This document shows positions 27,601 to 34,216 of a stretch of DNA of 64,000 nucleotides, in pieces (position 1 is the first letter of the stretch; every line of letters starts with the position of its first letter). Source of the DNA: Roseateles depolymerans (GTDB lineage Bacteria; Pseudomonadota; Gammaproteobacteria; Burkholderiales; Burkholderiaceae_C); contig QFOD01000010.1 in NCBI GenBank assembly GCA_003241055.1, positions 105,776-169,775 of the forward strand, given 5' to 3'. The notes beneath the pieces were generated by a model. It ran no database searches. It worked only from the letters and a program-made list of their open reading frames with translations, and had not been told where the DNA came from. A program made the position numbers and the translations under genes.

Positions 27601-28323
27601 GGCCTGGGCGTGCAGACCGTGGACGCGACCCATGGCGTGATGTTCGACATCAATGCCACGGGCCATGCCCAGCAGATCGGCTGGGTCGGCGAGAGCGCCG
27701 GCCTGCTGGCGCTGGACCGCAACGGCAACGGCGTCGTCGACAACGGCGCCGAGCTGTTCGGCACGGCCACCCGGCTGGCCGATGGCCACCTGGCCGACAA
27801 CGGCTACCAGGCCCTGGCCCAGCTGGACAGCAACCACGACGGCCACATCAGCGCCGCCGACCAGGACTTCGCCCAGCTCAAGGTCTGGATGGGCTCGCAT
27901 GCCGACGCCAGCGGCCATGCCAGCGGCGGCCAGCTGCTGAGCCTGAGCGACCTGGGCATCGTCGAGCTGGACCTCGGCGCCACCAGCAACGACCAGATGC
28001 AGAACGGCAACCTGCTGGGGCTGATCTCGGGCTACACCACCCAGGACGGCGCCCACCACCAGATGGCCGACGTCTGGTTCGGCACCGCGGCCAGCGCCGC
28101 CGCCGGCACGCAGGCCCAGGCCGCCACGCCCACGCTGGGCGAGCTGCTGCAGGCTCCCGCCGCCGCGCTGCTGCACGACACGCAGACCACGGCCTCGGCC
28201 GCCGCCAGCACGGCAACGGCCAGCGCCGACGCCCCGACGGCCACGGTCGCGACGCCCTGGCTGCATCGCATGCTGCGGGACGACGAGCTCGACGGCCGCG
28301 ACGCCAGCCTGCGCTGGATCTGA
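21646..28323 (+). CDS. Giant octapeptide-repeat protein with C-terminal calcium-binding secretion-type domain
   Basis: 2,225 residues, start set by AGGAG 7 bp before ATG. Residues 7-1973 are 245 octapeptides with consensus L-[ST]-x-x-Q-[ILV]-x-[AGS], broken once by a 7-residue unit at 1407-1413. Residues about 1974-2155 match the domain found near the C-terminus of RTX/haemolysin-type proteins: SPLVLDFGGLGVQ, then EF-hand-like loops DRNGNGVVDNGAE and DSNHDGHISAAD, then LSDLGIVELDL. An Ala/Thr-rich stretch and the tail HRMLRDDELDGRDASLRWI end the protein. I found no Cys, no N-terminal signal peptide and no membrane helix, which fits type I secretion. No ABC exporter, adaptor or TolC gene is in the window. 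The repeats may form a solenoid. Function is unknown; surface adhesin, scaffold or ice/matrix-binding protein are guesses. Confidence 0.9.
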   Translation: MSVFTGLSPEQIAQLGTAQIAALKAADWQSVSADEIAALTSTQVAAISAAGWGGISTSLVAALNVAAIGGLNARTVPLLSADQFGALHDGQVDALSTAALRALTTKQAPAFTASLFDQLSITQVQAINTTALTAMSTSQIGSLGSNELLEFSSTQIRALKPEQVGAIDPAGLASLDSTQVAALSSAQIGGLVSAQLGALTLDQAAQLSSLQLQGLSSAQLGTLDLDHLQALTPQALGGLSSAAVAGLSSTQIAALDDDQIARLSGKAIAGLSTTQLQAISSEQWQSLTTAQIAAMTTSQIASLTAEDTQWLSTAQLRALSSAQLGRLSLDALDALNAEQVGAFASNQLSGLSTAAIGSLSLEQIGALGSAAIRGLASGQVAALSSEQVAALDTATWGALSSAQLRGMSDADISAVSAGQWAASGSAQLNALGSRQIQLLGAEAIASLSTNALRGLNASTAQALGTDQLDDLSADQWKALSTAALRALTTHQLEGLTADQVGALSTAQLNVLTSAQLGSMSASWLDALLPAQMAGLGSAQLAGFGTAALAGLDIDQIAALGSRQMLGLSSTQIAALSLDQVAALSTAALRALTSAQASALSADELQSLSESQFQAFTSTQLRGFSDAIWRSLNASQLGELSSAQLNGLTSRQLQLLSADQITALSTQALAGLGSAAMQGLSSAQLGSLSVDQLHALSTAAMRALPTEALAALDATQLAAFTPAQIAALTPAQWTVIGPDNLQTLSGAQIAGMSPTQFAQLATGAVAALQPDQLVAITAKQLAAATTQQIAALSGDQIRFLTPTALTGMTVRQLGVLTADDVQSLSSSQLAALSGTQLKGLTAAALGALTPEQLGALSSQQTAAFGAEQVRALGVDQIAEMGTAAIRGLSAAAIIQLSTAQIQALHGDQLSALSTGATASLQAAQLQALSADQIAALGPNNVAALTASQLATLGPNVLASFTGAELAALSAGQISKLGTAALVALSADQLGALTSKQASGLGSAQLLALSADQLAALSSSAVAGLSASALGALGSAQFANWTTTQAQALSVSQLHALGDGALQSLRPDLVGALSSTQLNSLSSRQWQLLASDQIAALGTAALQGLASSSAASLTSGQLGQLGHDQLAVLSTQAVRGLRTDQLQALSSDQVAALSPQAISALTTAQFQSLSAADVQAMSSAQIAALGTADLRSLGTAGLGRLSDEQWGELQANQVAGLSSAQVGALATSQLAALEPGAIAALSTQQWIALNAAQIQALGTAAVAALSRAEVGALTVTQINALTTAQWAALGATQLNALSSAQLHNLATDSLAALATNSLSLLTSSQIYGLDSHQLASLSTAQIASLGTGSLAALTTLQLHGLTPEQIGALQAAAVQPLTTTQMLALDSTQWGAFTSRQIAAIDANEWGALAGVLPTLSSAQLAGLTVAQLQAFTSADMTHLVSSQIGGISSAAIAGLSIGQLDLLSTQQITGMSSAQMQALSGTQLASLSNEQLHALSTQQLNALTGGAIAALSSEQISLLGTAGTAAFNSSVFGSLSSAVLALMTATPVPGLGTEQLAALTSAQVPGLSTVQIAALTPAQVAALTPSALQALSSDQFGALQPGQIAALTTAQIDLLSTAEMRLLTPAALSGLSALQIHALESGQTVVLSTSQLQAISPESLMGLSTAALHALGSTGIAALLPGQVAALTNAQVGSLDSLQLQALSADSLRQLNGDQLAALSTLQMQWLSTTQIQALQPQQIGALSDAAVGSMSIAQLQSLTADQLSNLDAGQISSITPYRLAALSTTAFATLHGDQLEGLTVSQVLSLSTAQLSALAVSAMPGLNPAALHALSAAQFSVLRPEQLAVLSSEQIESLTTPEIATLTTAHMAALGGLQLQALTPTQLVSLTSTQVAALSPTSFGAFETDQIPLLSPAAIGALSGAQLNALPTDHIGMLTQAQISAMSTAELSSIDMQHVSAFTGAQREVMTPAQLAALAGVSPLVLDFGGLGVQTVDATHGVMFDINATGHAQQIGWVGESAGLLALDRNGNGVVDNGAELFGTATRLADGHLADNGYQALAQLDSNHDGHISAADQDFAQLKVWMGSHADASGHASGGQLLSLSDLGIVELDLGATSNDQMQNGNLLGLISGYTTQDGAHHQMADVWFGTAASAAAGTQAQAATPTLGELLQAPAAALLHDTQTTASAAASTATASADAPTATVATPWLHRMLRDDELDGRDASLRWI
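21664..27564 (+). repeat. Tandem 24-bp (octapeptide) array: 245 units plus one 21-bp unit, with 648-bp super-period
   Basis: The length of 5,901 bp equals 245 x 24 + 21. Octads 1-175 run in perfect register to 25863, the 21-bp unit is 25864-25884, and 70 more octads follow. A higher-order period of 27 octads is visible. Position 5 is normally Gln but becomes Ala/Ser at matching places: octads 29/56/83/110/137/164, 33/60/87/114/141/168, 41/68/95/122 and 46/73/100/127/154/181/208. Recurring sequence marks the same period, for instance xxAQLNx-LxSRQxQL beginning at 22912, 23560 and 24856. Confidence 0.9.
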
Positions 28324-28326
28324 ACC

Positions 28327-28355
28327 ATCGGCGCCCTTGGCCGGGCGCCGATTTA
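28327..28355 (+). terminator. Hairpin terminator after the giant repeat gene
   Basis: ATCGGCGCCC-TTGGCC-GGGCGCCGAT is a perfect 10-bp stem with a 6-nt loop, three bases after the stop codon. The T-run is short, so efficiency is uncertain. Confidence 0.7.
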
Positions 28356-28448
28356 CATCCGGAAACCGCGCCCGCCCGTCGGCGCGCCGGCCCCGGCCTG
28401 CGTTGAGCCGCCAGAATCCGGCCCAACGCTTCCCGAGGACGATCGCGC

Positions 28449-29510
28449 ATGAGCACACCCGCCCGCCCCGCCCGCAGCGCGCTGCTGCTGACCCTGGCCC
28501 TGCTGCTGGCCCAGGCCAGCCCGGCGCAGACGCTGCGCGAACGCCTGCGCGAGCGGCTGCAGGGCCACTCTGCCGAGGCCGACGTCGGCGAGCTGTCCGA
28601 TCTCGGCGGCAGCGTCGGGGCCGGCGCACAGAGCTGTGCCGACTGGGCCCAGCGCGTCAACCGGCTGCAGGAACGCGCCGTCAGCCGCCACCCCGGCCCC
28701 ACGCCCGACATGGCCGACCTCGCCTACGGCGACCAGCGGCTGCAGCGGCTGGACGTGTTCAAGGCCCGCACCACGGGCGACACAGCGGCCCCCGTCATCG
28801 TGATGGTGCACGGCGGCGGCTGGTGCGTCGGCGACAAGGCCGTGCCCGCGGTGACCGAGCACAAGGTCGCCCGCTGGACGCCGCGCGGTTTCATCGTCGT
28901 GTCGGTCAACTACCCCATGGTGGCCGACGGCAGCGACGCGCTGGCCCAGGCCCGCCACGTCGCCCAGGCCGTGGCCTACGTGCAGGCCCACGCGCCCGAC
29001 TGGGGTGGCGACCCGGCCCGCGTCATCCTGATGGGCCACTCGGCCGGCGCCCACCTCGTGTCGCTGGTGAACGCCAGCCCGGCCTTGCGGGCGGCGGCCG
29101 GCGTGAAACCCGTGCTGGGCACCGTGTCGCTGGATGCCGGCGCCATCGACGTGGTCAAGCAGATGCCCCAGGTCTACGCCTTCCTGAAGACGCGCTACCT
29201 CGAGGCCTTCGGCAAGACCGAGAGCTCATGGATCGCAGCCTCGCCTTACCACCAGCTCGGCGCTGGCGCGTCGCCCTGGCTGGGCGTGTGCTCCACCCAG
29301 CGCAAGGACAAGCCCTGCGACCAGGCCCGCGACTACGCCGCCAAGAGCCGCTCGCTGAACATCCTGGCCAGCGTGCTGCCCGAGGCCAAGAACCACGGCG
29401 CCATCAACCAGGAGCTGGGCCTGCCCGGCCCCTACACCGACAGCGTCGAGCGCTTCATGGCCGGGCTGGATCCCAGCGTCGCCGGCCTGCTGGAGCGCCG
29501 CCCGCGCTGA
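28449..29510 (+). CDS. Secreted alpha/beta hydrolase (HSL/carboxylesterase-like)
   Basis: 353-residue esterase-like hydrolase with a signal peptide (about 1-27, ending SPAQT). The oxyanion motif HGGGW is at 121-125 and the nucleophile Ser198 is in GHSAGAH. A C-terminal His in AKNHGAIN is the likely catalytic base. GAGGA precedes the ATG. The substrate is unknown; the fold is that of kynurenine formamidase/carboxylesterase relatives. It begins about 95 bp after the repeat-protein terminator and is probably independent of it. Confidence 0.87.
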   Translation: MSTPARPARSALLLTLALLLAQASPAQTLRERLRERLQGHSAEADVGELSDLGGSVGAGAQSCADWAQRVNRLQERAVSRHPGPTPDMADLAYGDQRLQRLDVFKARTTGDTAAPVIVMVHGGGWCVGDKAVPAVTEHKVARWTPRGFIVVSVNYPMVADGSDALAQARHVAQAVAYVQAHAPDWGGDPARVILMGHSAGAHLVSLVNASPALRAAAGVKPVLGTVSLDAGAIDVVKQMPQVYAFLKTRYLEAFGKTESSWIAASPYHQLGAGASPWLGVCSTQRKDKPCDQARDYAAKSRSLNILASVLPEAKNHGAINQELGLPGPYTDSVERFMAGLDPSVAGLLERRPR

Positions 29511-29621
29511 GACGGCACCGCCCCGCGGCAAAACGGCCCGGCCTTGCGCCGCGTCAAGGCGCCGGGGGGCGGATGCGGCCAGTATGGCCGCTTTGCTTTT
29601 GTGCGCCCGGACGCAGCCGCC

Positions 29622-30827
29622 ATGCCGAACACCTCCTCCCTGCTGGACCGCCTGACCCAGGCCGGCCTGCAACCCCTGACGCTGGCAGGCCGCCGGCTGC
29701 TGCCCATCGTGCAGGGCGGCATGGGCGTGGGCGTGTCCGCCCACCGGCTGGCCGGCAGCGTGGCCGCCCAGGGCGGTGTCGGCACGCTGTCCTCCATCGA
29801 CCTGCGCCGCCATCACCCCGACCTGATGGCCCGCAGCGCCGGCATGCCCGACAACGACGCCAAGAAGGACGTCATTGCCCAGGCCAACCAGGAAGCCCTG
29901 GGGCGCGAGATCGACCTGGCCCGCGAGACCGCCGGTGAGCGCGGCCTGCTGGCCGTGAACGTGATGCGCGCGGTCAGCGACTACGCCGCCTCGGTGCGCA
30001 CCGCGCTGGAACGCGGCATCGACGCGCTGGTGGTGGGCGCCGGCCTGCCGCTGGACCTGCCCGACCTGGCCCAGGATCACCCGCGCACCGCGCTGATCCC
30101 CATCCTGTCCGACGCCCGCGGCGTGGCGCTGCTGTGGAAGAAGTGGGAGCGCCGCAAGCGCCTGCCCGACGCCATCGTCATCGAACACCCCGGCCATGCC
30201 GGCGGCCACCTCGGCGCCGCGCGCGTGGCCGATGTGAGCGACCCGCGCTTCGACTTCGAGACCGTGCTGCCCGCGGTGCGCCAGCTGATCCGCGACGCCG
30301 GCGTCGAAGGCCAGGTGCCGCTGATCGCGGCCGGCGGCGTGCGCCGTTGCGAGGACATCCAGCGCCTGCAGTCGCTGGGCGCCGACGCCGCCCAGCTGGG
30401 CACGGCCTTCGTCGCCACCGAGGAATGCGACGCCCACCCCGAGTTCAAGCGGGTCGTGGCCTCGGCGCGCGAGGAGGACATGGTGGAGTTCACCAGCGTG
30501 GCCGGCCTGCCCGCCCGCGCGGTGCTGACGCCCTGGCTGGCCAAGTACCTCAAGGCCGAGCCGCGTCTGCAGGCGGTGGCCCAGCTCAAGCAGCGCTGCA
30601 CCATGGCCTTCGACTGCCTCTCGCAATGCGGGCTGCGCGACGGCCTGAAGGGCTGGGGTCAGTTCTGCATCGACCAGCGCCTGGCCGCCGCGATGCGCGG
30701 CGAGGCCGACAAGGGCCTGTTCTTCCGTGGCCGCGGCGCTCTGCCCTTCGGCACCCAGATCACCACGGTGCGCCAGCTGATGGAACGCCTGCTGACCCCG
30801 GGCGTGCCGCTGGGCACGCCGGCCTGA
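29622..30827 (+). CDS. Nitronate monooxygenase-family flavoprotein
   Basis: FMN-dependent 2-nitropropane dioxygenase-like enzyme, 401 residues. Motifs: PIVQGGMGVGVSAHRLAG at the N-terminus, GGVGTLSSID, the catalytic-His region EHPGHAGGHLGA and the phosphate-binding LIAAGGVRRCEDI. The start is at MPNTSSLLD; an upstream ATG at 29544 would add 26 residues without homology. A terminator follows at 30871. The true substrate could be propionate-3-nitronate or an unrelated quinone. Confidence 0.88.
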   Translation: MPNTSSLLDRLTQAGLQPLTLAGRRLLPIVQGGMGVGVSAHRLAGSVAAQGGVGTLSSIDLRRHHPDLMARSAGMPDNDAKKDVIAQANQEALGREIDLARETAGERGLLAVNVMRAVSDYAASVRTALERGIDALVVGAGLPLDLPDLAQDHPRTALIPILSDARGVALLWKKWERRKRLPDAIVIEHPGHAGGHLGAARVADVSDPRFDFETVLPAVRQLIRDAGVEGQVPLIAAGGVRRCEDIQRLQSLGADAAQLGTAFVATEECDAHPEFKRVVASAREEDMVEFTSVAGLPARAVLTPWLAKYLKAEPRLQAVAQLKQRCTMAFDCLSQCGLRDGLKGWGQFCIDQRLAAAMRGEADKGLFFRGRGALPFGTQITTVRQLMERLLTPGVPLGTPA

Positions 30828-30870
30828 GCCCCGCTGCCGCGGCAGCGGCAGCCACGCCCCCCACTTTTGG

Positions 30871-30896
30871 AGCCCCGCAGTCGCGGGGCTTTGTTT
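30871..30896 (+). terminator. Rho-independent terminator after the nitronate monooxygenase gene
   Basis: AGCCCCGC-AGTC-GCGGGGCT forms a perfect 8-bp stem with a 4-nt loop, followed by TTGTTT. Confidence 0.85.
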
Positions 30897-31020
30897 CATC
30901 TGCCCTGTCGATGGGGTGGCCGGATGGGCGGCATGACGGCCGGCGCAACGGCGCCAGCCCCCTTGGCAAATCGCCTTCCGCGCGTCGGAAAACGCCTCTC
31001 AAAGACCTCGCATGAATTGA

Positions 31021-31079
31021 GTTAGCGGCCTCGCCCGGGGCGAAGCTGTCGCTAACCTGTTCTGTTGCGCACTGCAACA
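31021..31079. other. Two stem-loops in the 365-bp gap before the PEP-CTERM operon
   Basis: The gap 30828-31192 holds the terminator above and then two inverted repeats. GTTAGCG (31021-31027) pairs with CGCTAAC (31050-31056), with TCGCC/GGCGA nested inside. TGTTGC (31063-31068) pairs with GCAACA (31074-31079). They lie 114-172 bp before the PEP-CTERM start and could be operator sites or leader hairpins. No convincing sigma54 or sigma70 promoter could be placed. Confidence 0.4.
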
Positions 31080-31192
31080 AGGCATACGCGTATGGGCGGG
31101 CTCATGAAGGCCCGATGACACTCCGCGCGCACTCGGCATGAGACTCATTCCCATGCTCTGCACCATCTCAACGTTCTCACGAGGAGGGTTCC

Positions 31193-31858
31193 ATGAAGGT
31201 GTTACGAGTCGCCGCGGCCATGCTGACGGCGAGTGTCATGACGGCGGCCCAGGCCGACACGTCGTTCAGCGAAGGCTTCGACGACATCACCGCGCTGGGC
31301 GCCGCGGGCTGGGTGTTCAGCAATGCCAGCAGCCCCGCCGGGCTCGCCTGGTTCCAGGGCAACGTGGGCGTGTTCAACGCTGCCGAAGGCGCGGCCGCCT
31401 CGTATGCGGCGGCCAACTTCAACAGCACGTCCTCATCCACCGGCAGCGTGGACAACTGGTTGATCAGCCCCGAGCTGAGCCTGGCCCCGGGCAGCACACT
31501 GAGCTTCTATACGCGCGCCTCCGACGCCGGTTTCCTGGACCTGCTCGAGATCCGCTTCAGCAGTGGCTCCGGCACCGACATCGCCGGCTTCACGACGCTG
31601 CTGGGCAGCGTGGGCAGCGCCGGCTCGGCCAGCTATCCCACCGAGGGCTGGATCGCCGTCACGCTGACCCTGCCCAGCGTCAGCTCAGGCCGCTTCGCCT
31701 TCCACTACGCCGTGCCGAATGCGCTGGACGCCAGCTACATCGGCATCGACTCGGTGAGCGTCAGCGCCGTGCCGGAAACCTCGACCGCGCTGATGCTCGC
31801 GCTGGGCCTGGGCGCCGTGGGCGTGGCCCGCGCCCGCCGCAGTCGCACCAGCCTCTGA
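31193..31858 (+). CDS. PEP-CTERM-type secreted protein (choice-of-anchor J-like)
   Basis: 221-residue exported protein. The signal peptide is 1-22 (MKVLRVAAAML.. ending AAQA). The central beta-rich domain resembles the choice-of-anchor J family (SEGFDDITAL at the start, DNWLISPELSL in the middle). The C-terminus is a sorting signal variant: VPETSTALMLALGLGAVGV followed by basic ARARRSR, meaning a PEP-like motif, a hydrophobic helix and a positive tail. GAGGAGG precedes the ATG. It would be processed by an exosortase encoded outside the window. First gene of a three-gene operon. Confidence 0.88.
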   Translation: MKVLRVAAAMLTASVMTAAQADTSFSEGFDDITALGAAGWVFSNASSPAGLAWFQGNVGVFNAAEGAAASYAAANFNSTSSSTGSVDNWLISPELSLAPGSTLSFYTRASDAGFLDLLEIRFSSGSGTDIAGFTTLLGSVGSAGSASYPTEGWIAVTLTLPSVSSGRFAFHYAVPNALDASYIGIDSVSVSAVPETSTALMLALGLGAVGVARARRSRTSL

Positions 31859-31869
31859 AAGGAAACCCC

Positions 31870-32277
31870 ATGTTGATCACCTCCACCACCGCCCGCCTGC
31901 TCGCGCTGGCGCTGGCGCTGACGGCCGCCACGGCCGCCCAGGCCGGTAGCGCCCTGCGCGTCGTGCGCGACCCCGTCACCGGCGAACTGCGCGGCCCCAC
32001 GGCCGCCGAGGCCGCCGCCTTCGCCAAGGCCGAGGCCCAGCTGCGCGCCAGCAGTCGCGCCAAGGCGCCGGCCAAGAGCGGCCCGACCGAGATCCGCTAT
32101 GCGGACGGCACCGTCGAGACCAAGCTCACCGAGGACGACATGATGTTCTCGGTCGTCTCCGAGGACGCCGAAGGCAAGCTCAACTTCGACTGCCTGCCTG
32201 CCGAGCAGGCCAGGAAGTTCGTCCAGGCCAAGGCGCCTGCCAGCAACACCAAGGCAAAGGCCAGCCATGCCCATTAA
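31870..32277 (+). CDS. Post-PEP-CTERM-1 domain-containing exported protein
   Basis: 135-residue exported protein with signal peptide 1-25 (ending AAQAG). VVRDPVTGELRGPTAAEAAA and IRYADGTVETKL, then an SVV..EGKLNFDCLP segment, match the small family usually encoded just after PEP-CTERM genes. AAAGGA precedes the ATG, 11 bp after the previous stop. The gene overlaps the next one by 11 bp. Role unknown. Confidence 0.85.
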   Translation: MLITSTTARLLALALALTAATAAQAGSALRVVRDPVTGELRGPTAAEAAAFAKAEAQLRASSRAKAPAKSGPTEIRYADGTVETKLTEDDMMFSVVSEDAEGKLNFDCLPAEQARKFVQAKAPASNTKAKASHAH

Positions 32278-33730
32278 GCACCTCCTCCGCCGTGGCCGCG
32301 CGCTTGCGGCCGTCGCCGCCGTGGCCGGCGCATCGCTGGGCCTGATGGGCTCGGCCCATGCCGCCGCCACCATCATCATCAACAACCTCAACGCCGCCGG
32401 CGTGGGCTTCAACGACACGACGCCGGCCGCGCCGGTGGGCGGCAACCCCGGCACGACGCTGGGCGAGCAGCGCCTGTTCGCGTTCACCTACGCCGCCAAC
32501 CTGTGGGGTGCCGCCCTCACCAGCAGCCAGCCCATCATCATCAATGCGCAGATGACGGCCCTGACCTGCACGGCCACCTCGGCCACGCTGGGCAGCGCCG
32601 GCTCCACCAGCACCTTCCGCGATTTCCCGAACGCGCCCTACGCCAACACGCTCTACTCCTACGCACTGGCCAACAAGATCGCCGGCAGCTACCTGGGCAC
32701 GGCCAACGCGGCGCAGATCAGTGCCAACTTCAACAGCAACCTGGGCATGAACGCCAACTGCCTGCCCGGGCGCACCTGGTATCTGGGGCTGGACGGCAAC
32801 CACGGCACCAACATCGACTTCATCCCGGTGCTGCTGCATGAGATGGGCCACGGCCTGGGCTTCCAGACCTTCACCAACGGCTCCACCGGCGCACAAAGCG
32901 GCGGCCGGCCGTCGATCTGGGATCGCTTCCTGCTGGGCACGGTGACCGGCAAGCACTGGTACGAGATGACCAATGCCGAGCGGGCCGCATCGGCCATCAG
33001 CATGGACAAGCTGGTCTGGGACGGCCCGGCCGTCACCGCGGCCGTCCCGTCGGTGCTGGCCTTCGGCCTGGCCAGCGCCACCTTCACCGGCTCGGCCGCC
33101 GGCCCCATCGCCGGCACGGTGCGCGTCGGCGAGGCGGATTTCGGCCCCAACGTCGGCACCAATCCCGTCTACGGCGAGGTGATGCCGGTGGTGGAGCAGA
33201 CGGCCGGTGCCGGCGAAGGCTGCGAAGCCTTCAACGCGGTGAACGCCCGCGCGGTCAATGGCAAGGTGGCCTTCATCACGCTGGGCGTCTGCACCGTGGC
33301 CACCAAGGCCAAGAACGCGCAGAACGCCGGGGCCACGGCCGTGCTGATCGGCGACACCGTCGCCGAGACCGCGGTGCAGCCCATTCCGCTGGGCGGCTGG
33401 GACAGGACCCTGGTCATCCCCAGCGTGCGGCTGTTCGTGACGGATGCGGCCAAGCTGCGCACCAGCCTGCTGACCCGCTCGCGCACCACCTCGGGCGTGT
33501 TCGTGTCGCTGGGCCGCAATGGGGGTGCTCAGTACGCCGGCGCCGACCCGCTGGGCCGCGCGCTGATGTACGCCCCCAACCCCTTCATCAGCGGCTCCTC
33601 GGTCTCGCACTTCGACCGCACCATGTTCCGCAACCAGCTGATGGAGCCCAACATCAGCAATGACCTCGGCATCTCGCTGATCCCGCCCGAGGACATGACG
33701 CTGCGGCTGCTGCAGGACATCGGCTGGTAA
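32267..33730 (+). CDS. Secreted metzincin-like metallopeptidase with inserted PA domain
   Basis: 487-residue exported protease with signal peptide about 1-33 (ending GSAHA). The zinc motif is His191-Glu192-x-x-His195 in LLHEMGHGLGF. A protease-associated (PA) domain of about 130 residues (about 265-400; GKVAFITLGVCTVATKAKNAQNAGA) follows. Then SHFD (His448) and LMEP (Met459) look like the third zinc ligand and the Met-turn. That layout recalls leishmanolysin-type enzymes with an insertion between HExxH and the third ligand. There is no sorting signal. Last gene of the operon; a strong terminator follows. Confidence 0.85.
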   Translation: MPIKHLLRRGRALAAVAAVAGASLGLMGSAHAAATIIINNLNAAGVGFNDTTPAAPVGGNPGTTLGEQRLFAFTYAANLWGAALTSSQPIIINAQMTALTCTATSATLGSAGSTSTFRDFPNAPYANTLYSYALANKIAGSYLGTANAAQISANFNSNLGMNANCLPGRTWYLGLDGNHGTNIDFIPVLLHEMGHGLGFQTFTNGSTGAQSGGRPSIWDRFLLGTVTGKHWYEMTNAERAASAISMDKLVWDGPAVTAAVPSVLAFGLASATFTGSAAGPIAGTVRVGEADFGPNVGTNPVYGEVMPVVEQTAGAGEGCEAFNAVNARAVNGKVAFITLGVCTVATKAKNAQNAGATAVLIGDTVAETAVQPIPLGGWDRTLVIPSVRLFVTDAAKLRTSLLTRSRTTSGVFVSLGRNGGAQYAGADPLGRALMYAPNPFISGSSVSHFDRTMFRNQLMEPNISNDLGISLIPPEDMTLRLLQDIGW

Positions 33731-33754
33731 GCCGCTCCTGCCTCCAGCCCGAGC

Positions 33755-33782
33755 AAGGCGTGGCCCAGGCCGCGCCTTTTTT
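33755..33782 (+). terminator. Rho-independent terminator after the secreted-protein operon
   Basis: AAGGCGTGGCC pairs with GGCCGCGCCTT (one T-G wobble) around a tight loop and runs into six T residues. This is the clearest terminator in this half of the window. Confidence 0.85.
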
Positions 33783-33822
33783 CTTGGGCTCGCCCGGCGC
33801 CTTGCGCCACACTGCCGCCACC

Positions 33823-34212
33823 ATGTTCTCGCACGTCTTCATCGGGACCAACGACTTCGAGCGGTCGCTGGCCTTCTACACCGCACTGACCGAGGCCCTC
33901 GGCATCGCGGCCCGCTTCTGCGACGCCAGCCGCCCCTGGGCCGGCTGGCAGTCCAGCCCCGATCCGCGCCCGCTGCTGCTGATCGGCCGGCCGTTCGATG
34001 GCCAGCCGCATGCACCCGGCAACGGCCAGATGGTGGCGCTGCAGGCAGCCAGCCGCGAGCAGGTGGACCGCGCCCACGCAGCCGGCCTGGCCCACGGCGG
34101 GCGCTGCGACGGCCCACCCGGCCTGCGCCCCGACTACCACGCCCACTACTACGGCGCCTACCTGCGCGACCCCGACGGCAACAAGCTCTGCGTCGTCTGC
34201 CACCAGCCCTGA
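33823..34212 (+). CDS. VOC-family (glyoxalase-like) protein
   Basis: 129-residue vicinal-oxygen-chelate protein. It begins MFSHVFIGTNDFERSLAFYTAL, the standard first beta-alpha-beta of the fold, and ends with AYLRDPDGNKLCVVCH. A metal-ligand-type His and Glu arrangement is only partly visible. The start is at 33823; an ATG at 33760 lies inside the terminator. Substrate unknown. Confidence 0.87.
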   Translation: MFSHVFIGTNDFERSLAFYTALTEALGIAARFCDASRPWAGWQSSPDPRPLLLIGRPFDGQPHAPGNGQMVALQAASREQVDRAHAAGLAHGGRCDGPPGLRPDYHAHYYGAYLRDPDGNKLCVVCHQP

Positions 34213-34216
34213 CACC

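Noticed and set aside
24894..28406. A 1,170-codon frame in +1 phase of the octad gene
   Set aside because: Also a by-product of the tandem repeat and high G/C; low-complexity Arg/Ala/Gly product without a recognisable domain.
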